Positions 1 to 6,891 of a stretch of DNA of 11,293 nucleotides are shown here, piece after piece. The notes under the pieces were generated by a model. The model searched no databases. It saw nothing but the letters and a program-made list of their open reading frames with translations, and was not told the DNA's origin. Every line of letters begins with the position of its first letter. Position 1 is the stretch's first letter. The stretch is from an uncultured Pseudorhodobacter sp. (lineage in GTDB: Bacteria; Pseudomonadota; Alphaproteobacteria; Rhodobacterales; Rhodobacteraceae). The position numbers were made by a program, and so were the translations under genes. Location: the NCBI GenBank assembly GCA_945952425.1, contig CAMFIX010000052.1, positions 1 to 11,293 on the forward strand. The letters run 5' to 3'.

Positions 1-19
1 ATTGAGGCCACCCGGCCAC

Positions 20-42
20 AAAAATTTTCGCCGAAAATTTTT
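20..42. terminator. A/T-rich perfect palindrome, probable terminator
   Basis: Two 11-base arms (20-30 and 32-42) are exact reverse complements around a single C, with the core TTTTCGCCGAAAA. The flanking GGCC at 14-17 can pair with GGCC at 43-46 past a two-base bulge. Either strand would fold into a hairpin ending in a T run, as a factor-independent terminator does. It probably ends a gene lying to the left of the window. The same 13-base core recurs in the hairpin at 8135-8155. The rest of 1-120 shows no gene that I can support. Confidence 0.55.
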
Positions 43-120
43 GGCCCCACGCCACAGGTCGCTTTCGACGCATCCGGAGGCGCGCGGCCCCGTTAGTCTG
101 CCGGAAAACAAGGGGGCAAG

Positions 121-996
121 ATGCGGTTTGCGGCGGGGGCGGGGTTGGTGGTGGCGGCCGGGGTGGTCTGGTCGGTGCAGGGCGTGCTGATCGCAGAGAT
201 CGAACAGGCGGGCTCCTGGGCGGTGCTGTTCTGGCGCTCGCTGGGCATGCTGCCGGTGCTGCTCTTGTGGATCGGGCCGGCCCGCGCCTGGAGCTCGGTG
301 CGGGCCATGGGCTGGCCGGGGGTGGCCGGCGGGCTCGGCCTCGTCTTTGCCTTCGGCGGCGCCATTACCGCGCTGCAATCGACCACCGTCGCTAATGCGG
401 TGCTGCTGTTTTCTGCCTCGCCCTTCCTCGCGGCGGTCTTCGGGCGGATCGTGCTGGGAGAGCGCGTGGCCCCCCTGACCTGGGGCGCCATTGCGCTGGC
501 CATCGCGGGGATTCTCATCATGGTCGGCGGCATCGGGCAGATCGGCGGCGCGACCGCCTTCGGCACCGCGGCCGCGCTCCTCTCCGCCGCGGGTTTCGCC
601 GCCTTCACGGTGGCGCTTCGCTGGGGCCATGTGACCGATACCGTGCCCGCGGTGCTGCTGGGCGGGGTTTTCTCGACGCTCGCGGGCGCAGTCGGCGCCG
701 CGGTCGCGGGCCAGACGCTGGCCGTGCCGCCCCATGACAGCGCCATCGCCGCCGCCATGGGCGCCGTCACCCTGACCGGCGGCATGTTCCTTTACACGCT
801 GGGCTCGCGCGTCGTGCCCGCCGCGCAGGCCACGCTCCTCTCGCTGGTCGAGGTGCTTTTGGCGCCGATCTGGGCCTGGGCCTTCCTGTCCGAGACCCTC
901 TCGCCCAACACCGCGCTGGGCGGCGCCGTCCTCTTCATCGCCGTGGCGCTCAACGCGGCCCTGGGCCTGAAACAGCCCCAAACCGCCGCCAGCTAG
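121..996 (+). CDS. EamA/DMT-family membrane transporter
   Basis: Predicted inner-membrane permease of the drug/metabolite transporter superfamily, 291 residues, the usual length for a two-EamA-repeat protein with about ten helices. The sequence is almost wholly hydrophobic with short polar turns. The end of the first repeat shows the typical pattern ATTVANAVLLFSASPFLAAVFGRIVLGE-like (about residues 83-113, here with TTVANAVLLFSASPF). The second repeat ends similarly, with a Pro-x-x-Ala-rich stretch and LLSLVEVLLAPIWAWAFLSE near residues 240-260. ATG 121 is the only sensible start: an in-frame TAG lies at 94-96, and AAGGGGG at 110-116 sits close upstream as ribosome binding site. The substrate cannot be read from the sequence; members of this family export or import amino acids, metabolites or drugs. 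It is a single gene converging on the RpiR regulator and has no clear link to the operon beyond it. Confidence 0.85.
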   Translation: MRFAAGAGLVVAAGVVWSVQGVLIAEIEQAGSWAVLFWRSLGMLPVLLLWIGPARAWSSVRAMGWPGVAGGLGLVFAFGGAITALQSTTVANAVLLFSASPFLAAVFGRIVLGERVAPLTWGAIALAIAGILIMVGGIGQIGGATAFGTAAALLSAAGFAAFTVALRWGHVTDTVPAVLLGGVFSTLAGAVGAAVAGQTLAVPPHDSAIAAAMGAVTLTGGMFLYTLGSRVVPAAQATLLSLVEVLLAPIWAWAFLSETLSPNTALGGAVLFIAVALNAALGLKQPQTAAS

Positions 997-1034
997 GCGC
1001 CCCTTTCATACTTGTATAAATATCCCACGGGGGT

Positions 1035-1055
1035 CCGGGGGTGTGAAACCCCCGG
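1035..1055. terminator. GC-rich hairpin between converging genes
   Basis: CCGGGGGT (1035-1042) and ACCCCCGG (1048-1055) form a perfect 8-bp stem with a 5-base loop, in the 68-bp gap between the stops of the transporter (996) and the regulator (1065). No T run follows on the + strand. On the - strand an A/T-rich segment (1008-1023, containing ATACTTGTATAAATAT on the + strand) follows the hairpin, so it may serve the regulator gene better, or both. Confidence 0.45.
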
Positions 1056-1064
1056 CGCTTCCCG

Positions 1065-1922
1065 TCAGCGATGCCGCCGAAAGAACCGCGCCCGGGCATA
1101 AAGCTCTTCCAGCCGCCGCAGCCGCGGCTCCGTCACCGCCCAGGTCGCATTCTGCACCGCGGCCAGCAGGGTCTCGACCAGCACCATCAGGACCGCGTTG
1201 CTGTCCCAGGCGCTCGGCGCCTCGACATGGGCGCAGAGCACATGCCGCGCATGGGTGGCGGCCGGAGAGACCCAGCGGTCCGTCACCAGCACGATCTCCG
1301 CCCCCTGCTCGCGCGCCATCTCGGCCACCTGCAAGACCGCGTTTTCATAGCGGCGGATGTCGAAGACCAAAAGCACATCGCCCGCCTGCATCTCCAGCAG
1401 CGCGGGCGGCCAGGTCGCCGAATTGTCCGACAGCAAGGTCACTTCGGGCCGGATCGCCGCCATCAGCGAGGCGAAGTAATCGGCCAGGGCATGGGTGATC
1501 CGCCCGCCCAGCGCAAAGACCCGCCGCGACGGGTCGGCGAGCAGCGCCACCACCGCATCGAACTCCCCCGGGTCGATCTGGTTCAGCGTCGCCTGCAGAT
1601 TGGCCACCACCGCCTCGGCGAAACGGGTCAGCACATGGCCCGAGGGCACCGCCCCCGCCCGCGTCGCCTGCTTGGTGATCGGCGTCACCAGCATCGCCTC
1701 GACCTCGCCACGCAGACTGCCCTGGAAATCCGGGTAGCCCTTGTACCCCAGCTTCTGCGCCAGCCGCACCACGGTCGGCGTCGAGACCTGCGCCGCCCGC
1801 GCCAGCTGGGTGATCGAGCCCAGCGCCGCCACCGGGTAATGCGACAGGATATGCGTCGCCAATTGCCGCTCGGCCCGGGTGAGCGTGGGCAAGGCCGTGC
1901 GCAACTGGTCATCAAGGGTCAT
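1065..1922 (-). CDS. RpiR/MurR-family transcriptional regulator (HTH + SIS)
   Basis: A 285-residue DNA-binding regulator, the usual size of the RpiR family. The N-terminal helical domain (about 1-78) contains the family pattern LTRAERQLATHIL, then a helix-turn-helix at about 36-60 (ITQLARAAQVSTPTVVRLA) followed by LGYKGYPDFQ. The SIS domain (about 125-250) shows VFALGGRITHALADYF and GDVLLVFDIRRY, the segments that form the phosphosugar-type ligand pocket in this family. The ATG at 1922 is chosen because AGAGGAG lies 7 bases upstream of it on the - strand; an in-frame ATG at 1994 would add 24 residues without family resemblance and with a poorer ribosome site. It is divergent from the gamma-glutamyl-type operon starting at 2024, so it probably controls that operon and itself. 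The effector is unknown; SIS-type effectors are usually phosphosugars, so a sugar- or amine-derived metabolite is open. Confidence 0.88.
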   Translation of the reverse strand: MTLDDQLRTALPTLTRAERQLATHILSHYPVAALGSITQLARAAQVSTPTVVRLAQKLGYKGYPDFQGSLRGEVEAMLVTPITKQATRAGAVPSGHVLTRFAEAVVANLQATLNQIDPGEFDAVVALLADPSRRVFALGGRITHALADYFASLMAAIRPEVTLLSDNSATWPPALLEMQAGDVLLVFDIRRYENAVLQVAEMAREQGAEIVLVTDRWVSPAATHARHVLCAHVEAPSAWDSNAVLMVLVETLLAAVQNATWAVTEPRLRRLEELYARARFFRRHR

Positions 1923-1935
1923 ATCGGGCTCCTCT

Positions 1936-1979
1936 GAAACCATCGTAACAGGAAACGCCCAAAAGAAACAATCTTGACA
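1936..1979. promoter_or_regulatory. Divergent control region with three GAAAC repeats
   Basis: The 101-bp gap between the regulator and the amidohydrolase gene holds three direct copies of GAAAC at 1936-1940, 1952-1956 and 1965-1969, spaced 16 and 13 bases apart. A possible - strand promoter for the regulator overlaps them: TTGTTT (complement of 1966-1971), an 18-base spacer, then TACGAT (complement of 1942-1947). A consensus TTGACA on the + strand at 1974-1979 could be the -35 of the operon, but no good -10 follows at 16-17 bases. The repeats are candidate RpiR operator half-sites; this is inference from position and repetition only. Confidence 0.35.
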
Positions 1980-2023
1980 GGGGCCGATCCGCAAGACAGC
2001 CTGAGCAAAAGAGGGAGACTCGT

Positions 2024-2794
2024 ATGGCCAGTGCGGAAAGCTTTCCGCCCGTTGTGGAGAATGTCGGCGCGAAAGGCCGGCTGGTCTTGGTCTGCGAACA
2101 TGCCTCGAACCATTTCCCGCAGCCCTGGGGCGACCTCGGCCTGACGCCCGAGCAGCGGGCCGCCCATATCGCCTGGGACCCGGGCGCGCTGCAGGTCGCG
2201 CGCGGCCTTGCGCAGCGGCTGGACGCCGTGCTGATCCATGCCCCGGTCAGCCGCCTGATCTATGACCTGAACCGCGCGCCGGACATGAAGGGCGCGATGC
2301 CCGCCCGGTCGGAAATCCACGACATCCCCGGCAATGCCGCGATCCCCCCCGAGGAGCGCGCCGCGCGGACCCGGGCGGTCTACCTGCCCTGGACGAACGG
2401 GCTGCACAACCTGCTGGCGACGCGCATCGCGCTTGGCCTTGCCCCCGTCGTGGTGACGGTCCATTCCTTCACCCCCATCTTCCACGGCCGCCCCCGCGCC
2501 GTGGAATTCGGCGTGATCCATGACGCCGATGCCAGCCTCGCCGTCGCGATCCTCGGGGCCGCGCACAAGCTGACGCGGCTGAACGTCGAACTGAACTCGC
2601 CCTATTCCGCCGCCGATGACGTGACCCATACCCTGCGGCTGCAGGCAACGCCCTATGGCCTGCCCAATGCCATGCTGGAGATCCGCAACGACCTGATCTC
2701 CACCGCCGCCGCCGCCGAGCGGATGGCTGAGACGCTCGCCCCCGTCCTGAACATGGGGCTGACCGAAATCCAGAAGCAGGCGAAGGCGTCCTGA
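2024..2794 (+). CDS. N-formylglutamate amidohydrolase-family protein
   Basis: A 256-residue cytoplasmic hydrolase of the N-formylglutamate amidohydrolase family (FGase), whose founding members split N-formyl-L-glutamate into formate and glutamate in histidine breakdown. Visible family segments are CEHASNHFP at 24-32, SRLIYDLNRAPD at 76-87, VTVHSFTPIFHG at 144-155 (His probably a metal ligand) and MLEIRNDLI at 217-225. The start is well marked: GAGGGAG (2011-2017) lies six bases before ATG 2024. It is the first gene of the operon, 65 bases ahead of the glutamine-synthetase-like gene, and no other histidine-utilisation genes are present. Its place beside a glutamate ligase suggests it hydrolyses a gamma-glutamyl or N-acyl-glutamate intermediate made by this pathway rather than formylglutamate; that is inference. 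Confidence 0.85.
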   Translation: MASAESFPPVVENVGAKGRLVLVCEHASNHFPQPWGDLGLTPEQRAAHIAWDPGALQVARGLAQRLDAVLIHAPVSRLIYDLNRAPDMKGAMPARSEIHDIPGNAAIPPEERAARTRAVYLPWTNGLHNLLATRIALGLAPVVVTVHSFTPIFHGRPRAVEFGVIHDADASLAVAILGAAHKLTRLNVELNSPYSAADDVTHTLRLQATPYGLPNAMLEIRNDLISTAAAAERMAETLAPVLNMGLTEIQKQAKAS

Positions 2795-2859
2795 GGGCGC
2801 CCGCAAGACCTGCCGCCTTGAAGCCCGAAAAGGGCCAAACCAACAGGAGAACCCCGGAC

Positions 2860-4227
2860 ATGCCCGGCAATCTGACACTCGACCAATTGAAAGACCTCGT
2901 GGATGCGGGGACCATCGACACCGTTCTCGTCGCGGGGGTGGATATGTGGGGCCGCCTCGTCGGCAAGCGCTTTCACGCCGCTTTCTTCGTCGATGGCGGC
3001 TGGAAAGAGACCCATTGCTGCGATTACCTGCTGACCGTCGACCAGGACATGAACACGGTGCAGGGCTATAAAAGCTCCAGCTGGGTGACGGGCTACGGCG
3101 ACTACGTGATGAAGCCCGACATGGCCACCCTGCGCCGCATTCCCTGGCTGGAGGGGACGGCGCTGGTGCTGTCGGACCTTCTGGACCACCACACCCATCA
3201 GGAAGTGCCGCATTCCCCCCGCGCCATCCTGAAGGCCCAGGTGGCCCGGGCGCGCGCCCTGGGGTTCAACCCGATGATGGCGACCGAGCTGGAGTTCTAT
3301 CTCTTCGAGAACTCCTACGAAAACCTGCGCGATGGCGGGCTGAAGGCCCTGCACCCGGTCAGCGCCTATAACGAGGATTACCACATCTTCCAGACCACCA
3401 AGGAAGAGGGAGTGATGCGGGCGATCCGCAACGGCCTTTACGGCGCGGGAATCCCGGTCGAAAACTCCAAGGGCGAGGCGGATGCGGGCCAGGAAGAGGT
3501 CAACTACAAGTATTCCGACGCTTTGGACACCGCCGACAACCATTCGATCCTGAAGAATGGCGTGAAGGAGATCGCCTGGTCCAAGGGCAAGTCGGTCACC
3601 TTCATGGCGAAATACGACACGAAGAAGGCCGGGTCTTCCAGCCACATCCACCAAAGCCTGTGGAGCCTGGACGGTCAGGCCTCCTTCGCCGATCCGGGGG
3701 CCGAACATGGCATGTCGGAGGTGATGCGCCATTACCTGGCAGGCCAGCTGCACCACGCCCGCGACATCACGGCTTTCCTGGCGCCTTATGTCAACAGCTA
3801 CAAGCGCTTCTGCGTGGGCCTCTTTGCGCCGACCAAGGCGGTCTGGTCTTCCGACAACCGCACCGCGGGTTTCCGCGTCTGCGGCGAGCATACCAAGGCG
3901 GTGCGCGTCGAATGCCGCATCCCGGGTTCGGACGTGAACCCCTATCTCGCCTGCGCGGCCCTGCTGGCCGCGGGTCTGGACGGGATCGAGCAGAAGATGC
4001 CGCTGGAACCGGAGCTTTCGGGCGACATGTATGCCGCCAAGGGCATCCGCGAAATCCCCAAGACCCTGCGCGAGGCGGCGGTGCTGATGAACGGCTCCGC
4101 CATGCTGCGCAAGGCCTTCGGCGATGACGTGGTGGACCACTATCACCACGCAGCCCAATGGGAGATCGCCGAGACCGACCGCGTGGTGACGGATTTCGAA
4201 CTGCAACGCGGCTTCGAGAGGGCATGA
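2860..4227 (+). CDS. Glutamine synthetase-family gamma-glutamyl-amine ligase
   Basis: A 455-residue ATP-dependent ligase of the glutamine synthetase superfamily. The beta-grasp N-terminus runs to about residue 100 (DMWGRLVGKRF at 28-38). The catalytic domain carries the expected ligands: TELEF at 142-146, GQEEVNYKY at 210-218, SSHIHQSLW at 260-268, VNSYKRF at 311-317, NRTAGFR at 333-339 and RVECRIPGSDVNPYLA at 349-364. The fold is therefore complete. I see no clear tyrosine adenylylation loop of GlnA type. Being flanked by amine/aldehyde-oxidising enzymes and an amide hydrolase, it more likely joins glutamate to an organic amine (PuuA, IpuC and GlnA4 are precedents) than to ammonia. ATG 2860 is chosen for AGGAGA at 2845-2850; an in-frame TTG at 2818 would add 14 unlike residues with no ribosome site. 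Confidence 0.88.
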   Translation: MPGNLTLDQLKDLVDAGTIDTVLVAGVDMWGRLVGKRFHAAFFVDGGWKETHCCDYLLTVDQDMNTVQGYKSSSWVTGYGDYVMKPDMATLRRIPWLEGTALVLSDLLDHHTHQEVPHSPRAILKAQVARARALGFNPMMATELEFYLFENSYENLRDGGLKALHPVSAYNEDYHIFQTTKEEGVMRAIRNGLYGAGIPVENSKGEADAGQEEVNYKYSDALDTADNHSILKNGVKEIAWSKGKSVTFMAKYDTKKAGSSSHIHQSLWSLDGQASFADPGAEHGMSEVMRHYLAGQLHHARDITAFLAPYVNSYKRFCVGLFAPTKAVWSSDNRTAGFRVCGEHTKAVRVECRIPGSDVNPYLACAALLAAGLDGIEQKMPLEPELSGDMYAAKGIREIPKTLREAAVLMNGSAMLRKAFGDDVVDHYHHAAQWEIAETDRVVTDFELQRGFERA

Positions 4228-4231
4228 GGTA

Positions 4232-4251
4232 GGGCGGGATTGATCCTGCCT
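4232..4251 (+). other. Possible intercistronic hairpin after the ligase gene
   Basis: GGGCGGGA (4232-4239) pairs with TCCTGCCT (4244-4251), including two G-T pairs, around a TTGA loop, starting five bases after the ligase stop. No T run follows, so it may stabilise the upstream mRNA end or attenuate rather than terminate. It lies in the only long gap (4228-4349 to the GTG start) between the ligase and the aldehyde dehydrogenase. Confidence 0.3.
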
Positions 4252-4295
4252 CGCCCACAAAACGGCGGTATAAATCCAGCCCTACGGATAAGACG

Positions 4296-4349
4296 ATGTA
4301 ACCGATCCAACTGATATCCCCGGTCGATGGCCGGGTTTATGCCGAAAGG
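4296..4349 (+). other. ATG-TAA lesion and orphaned N-terminal codons of the aldehyde dehydrogenase
   Basis: ATG at 4296-4298 is in frame with the aldehyde dehydrogenase but is followed at once by TAA. The next codons read P I Q L I S P V D G R V Y A E R, the usual dehydrogenase N-terminus, and run into GTG 4350 with no further stop. Either the second codon has mutated to a stop (CAA to TAA is one change) or translation starts at a rare codon such as ATC 4305 or CTG 4311. The ribosome site before ATG 4296 (CGGATAAGACG) is poor. Confidence 0.6.
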
Positions 4350-5669
4350 GTGCCGCTGACGCCCGAGGCGGCTTCGGCCGCCGTGGCACGGGCGCGGGCG
4401 GCGCAGAAAGCCTGGGCCGCCCGGCCCCTGGCCGAGCGCATCGCGCTGGTGAAGGCGGGCGTGACGCGGCTGAACGAGATGAAAGAGCAGGTGGTCACCG
4501 AGGTCGCCTGGCAGATGGGCCGCCCGGTGCGGTATAACGAATTCGGCGGGGTGAACGCCCGCACCGATTACATGGCCGAGATCGCCGCCGAGACCCTGGC
4601 GCCCAAGGTCGTCGAGGACTCGGCCGCCTTCCGCCGCTACCTCGCGCGCGAGGCTCTGGGCGTCGTCTTCATCATCGCGCCGTGGAATTACCCCTACCTG
4701 ACCACGATCAACACGCTGGTTCCGGCCCTGATCGCCGGGAACACGGTCGTGTTGAAGCACGCCAGCCAGACCCTGCTGGTGGGTGAGCGTCTGGCCGAGG
4801 CCTTCCATGCCGCGGGCGTGCCCGAGGATGTCTTCCAGAACGTGGTGCTGGACCATGCCACGACCGAAGGCCTCATCAAGGCCCGCGCCTTCAACTTCGT
4901 GAACTTCACCGGCAGCGTGGCCGGCGGCCAGGCCATCGAGCGCGCCGCGGCCGGCACTTTCACCCCCTTGGGGCTGGAGCTCGGCGGCAAAGACCCGGGC
5001 TATGTCCGCGCCGATGCCAACTTGGATGCCGCAGTCGACACGCTGATGGACGGCGCGCTCTTCAACGCGGGGCAGTGCTGCTGCGGGATCGAGCGGATTT
5101 ACGTCCACGAGAGCCTCTATGACGCCTTCGTCGAAAAGGCCGCCGCCTGGGCCAAGGCTTTGACGCTCGGCAACCCGTTCGACAGCGACACGACGCTTGG
5201 GCCGATGGCGCATGAGCGCTTCGCCAAGGTCGTGCGCGACCATGTGGCCGAGGCTTTGTCCAAGGGTGCCAAGGCCTTGATCGACCCGAAGGACTTCCCC
5301 AAGGACGGCGGCGCCTATGTGATGCCGCAGGTGCTGGTGGATGTCGATCACTCGATGAAGGTGATGATGGAGGAAACCTTCGGGCCCGTCGTCGGCATCA
5401 TGAAAGTGTCGTCGGACGAGGAAGCCATCCGCCTGATGAACGATTCGCCCTATGGCCTGACGGCCTCGATCTGGACGCAGGATTACGACACCGCCGCCCG
5501 GATCGGCGCGCAGATCGAGACCGGCACGATCTTCATGAACCGCGCCGATTACCTCGACCCGGCTCTGTGCTGGACGGGCTGCAAGGACACCGGGCGCGGG
5601 GGCTCGCTGTCTTACCTCGGCTATATGTCGGTCACTCGGCCGAAATCCTATCACTTGAAGAAGGTGTGA
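4350..5669 (+). CDS. NAD(P)-dependent aldehyde dehydrogenase, 5' end uncertain
   Basis: Aldehyde dehydrogenase superfamily enzyme oxidising an aldehyde to an acid; in this operon probably a gamma-glutamyl-amino-aldehyde. Numbered from GTG 4350 (439 residues), the key sites are PWNYPY at 111-116 (Asn113), Lys136 in VLKHAS, FTGS at 186-189, catalytic Glu210 in LELGGK, the nucleophile within GQCCCG at 241-246 (probably the middle Cys, 244) and EETFGP at 341-346. All needed residues are present. The same frame is open and dehydrogenase-like upstream, coding IQLISPVDGRVYAER from 4305, typical of the family's first strand. It is then blocked by TAA at 4299-4301, directly after an ATG at 4296-4298. 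GTG 4350 is the first ordinary start after the stop but has only GAAAGG touching it as ribosome site. The true start is unresolved and the gene may be impaired. Its stop lies one base before the next ATG, so it is tightly coupled to the alcohol dehydrogenase. Confidence 0.75.
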   Translation: MPLTPEAASAAVARARAAQKAWAARPLAERIALVKAGVTRLNEMKEQVVTEVAWQMGRPVRYNEFGGVNARTDYMAEIAAETLAPKVVEDSAAFRRYLAREALGVVFIIAPWNYPYLTTINTLVPALIAGNTVVLKHASQTLLVGERLAEAFHAAGVPEDVFQNVVLDHATTEGLIKARAFNFVNFTGSVAGGQAIERAAAGTFTPLGLELGGKDPGYVRADANLDAAVDTLMDGALFNAGQCCCGIERIYVHESLYDAFVEKAAAWAKALTLGNPFDSDTTLGPMAHERFAKVVRDHVAEALSKGAKALIDPKDFPKDGGAYVMPQVLVDVDHSMKVMMEETFGPVVGIMKVSSDEEAIRLMNDSPYGLTASIWTQDYDTAARIGAQIETGTIFMNRADYLDPALCWTGCKDTGRGGSLSYLGYMSVTRPKSYHLKKV

Positions 5670-5670
5670 C

Positions 5671-6828
5671 ATGACCCATAGCGTTCCCAACCGGAACTGG
5701 AACTACCCGACCGCCATCAAGTTCGGCGTCGGCCGCATCGCCGAGCTGGCCGAGCATTGCCAGGCCGCGGGCATCAAGAAGCCCCTCTTGGTGACCGACA
5801 AGGCGCTGGCAAGCCTGCCGATCACCACGGCGGCACTGGATGTGCTGGAAAAGGCGGGCCTCGGCCGCGCGGTGTTCTCGGAGGTCGATCCGAACCCGAA
5901 CGAGAAGAACATGGCCGACGGCATCGCGGTTTATCTCGCGGGCGGGCATGATGGGGTCGTGGCCTTTGGTGGGGGCTCGGGGTTGGACCTCGGCAAGATG
6001 ATCGCGCTGATGGCGCATCAGCGCAAAGACCTGAGCGTCTGGGATCTGGAGGATGTCGACGACTGGTATACCCGCGCCGATACGTCGAAGATTGCCCCCA
6101 TCGTCGCGGTGCCGACCACCGCCGGGACGGGGTCGGAAGTGGGGCGGGCGGGGGTTCTGACGAATTCCGTCAGCCACAAGAAGAAGATCATCTTCCACCC
6201 GTCCCTGATGCCGAAGATCACCATCTGCGACCCGGGCCTGACCGTGGGGATGCCGCGCTTCATCACCGCAGGCACCGGCATGGACGCGCTGGCCCATTGC
6301 CTGGAGGCTTACAGCAGCCCCTTCTACCACCCGATGTCCCAAGGCATCGCGCTGGAGGGGATGCGGCTGGTCTTCGAGAACCTGCCGAAGGTCTATGACA
6401 ATCCGAATGACCTCGACGCCCGCGCGCATATGATGTCGGCTGCGGCCATGGGCGCGGTGGCCTTCCAGAAGGGTCTGGGGGCGATCCATTCCCTCAGCCA
6501 CCCGATCGGGGCGGTCTACAACACCCATCACGGCACGACCAATGCCGTCGTCATGCCCATGGTCCTGGACTTCAACCGTCACGTCATCGAGGACCGGATC
6601 GCGGCGGCGGCGGCCTATCTGGGCTTCAAAGGCTTCGACGGGTTCAAGGCGGCGGTGATGGAGCTGCGGGCCAAGCTGAACATCCCCGCCAACCTGACCG
6701 CGCTTGGCGTGCAGGCCAAGGATCTCGACATGCTGACGGAATACGCGCTGGAAGACCCGTCCTGCGGCGGTAACCCCGTGGTGATGACGCGCGAAAACAC
6801 CCGTGCGCTGTTCGACGCCTGCATGTAG
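5671..6828 (+). CDS. Iron-containing alcohol dehydrogenase (group III)
   Basis: A 385-residue cytoplasmic NAD(P)-dependent alcohol dehydrogenase of the iron-activated family (FucO, YiaY and EutG are relatives), full length for the family. Nucleotide-binding segments are VAFGGGSGLDLGK at 97-109 and VPTTAGTGSEV at 147-157. Metal ligands fit the FucO pattern with the same spacing: Asp205 and His209 in GMDALAHCLEAY, His273 in AIHSLSHPIGA, and His287 in YNTHHGT; His277 is the extra conserved one. ATG 5671 follows the aldehyde dehydrogenase stop by one base and has AAGAAGG (5658-5664) as ribosome site. Next to a gamma-glutamyl ligase and an aldehyde dehydrogenase it would oxidise the hydroxyl end of a gamma-glutamyl-amino-alcohol to the aldehyde; this role is inferred from context. 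The reading frame is intact. Confidence 0.9.
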   Translation: MTHSVPNRNWNYPTAIKFGVGRIAELAEHCQAAGIKKPLLVTDKALASLPITTAALDVLEKAGLGRAVFSEVDPNPNEKNMADGIAVYLAGGHDGVVAFGGGSGLDLGKMIALMAHQRKDLSVWDLEDVDDWYTRADTSKIAPIVAVPTTAGTGSEVGRAGVLTNSVSHKKKIIFHPSLMPKITICDPGLTVGMPRFITAGTGMDALAHCLEAYSSPFYHPMSQGIALEGMRLVFENLPKVYDNPNDLDARAHMMSAAAMGAVAFQKGLGAIHSLSHPIGAVYNTHHGTTNAVVMPMVLDFNRHVIEDRIAAAAAYLGFKGFDGFKAAVMELRAKLNIPANLTALGVQAKDLDMLTEYALEDPSCGGNPVVMTRENTRALFDACM

Positions 6829-6835
6829 CATCGCC

Positions 6836-6871
6836 TCGTCCGGCAGGGGGCACGCCCACTCTGCCGGACGA
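6836..6871 (+). terminator. Intercistronic hairpin between alcohol dehydrogenase and FAD oxidoreductase
   Basis: TCGTCCGGCAG (6836-6846) and CTGCCGGACGA (6861-6871) are a perfect 11-bp inverted repeat, and the 14-base loop can itself pair (GGG with CCC). It starts eight bases after the alcohol dehydrogenase stop and ends 20 bases before the next ATG. Only CCTTTA follows, so it may be a partial terminator or an mRNA-processing or stabilising hairpin setting the level of the last gene. Confidence 0.5.
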
Positions 6872-6891
6872 CCTTTACGCGAGGCCTAGGC

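Noticed and set aside
93..785. Antisense frame opposite the EamA transporter, Ala/Thr/Ser/Pro-rich
   Set aside because: Shadow of a GC-rich membrane-protein gene; no start signal or domain.
1923..1994. Upstream ATG extending the RpiR regulator by 24 residues
   Set aside because: AGAGGAG directly serves ATG 1922, the family N-terminus starts there, and the extension would cover the divergent control region.
2818..2859. TTG start extending the ligase by 14 residues
   Set aside because: ATG 2860 has a good AGGAGA at the right distance; the extension resembles no family N-terminus and contains that ribosome site.
2653..6831. Chain of long antisense open frames (2653-4260, 4143-5690, 5632-6831) opposite the ligase and both dehydrogenases
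   Set aside because: They mirror the sense genes, which carry complete catalytic motifs; the antisense products are low-complexity and have no ribosome sites.
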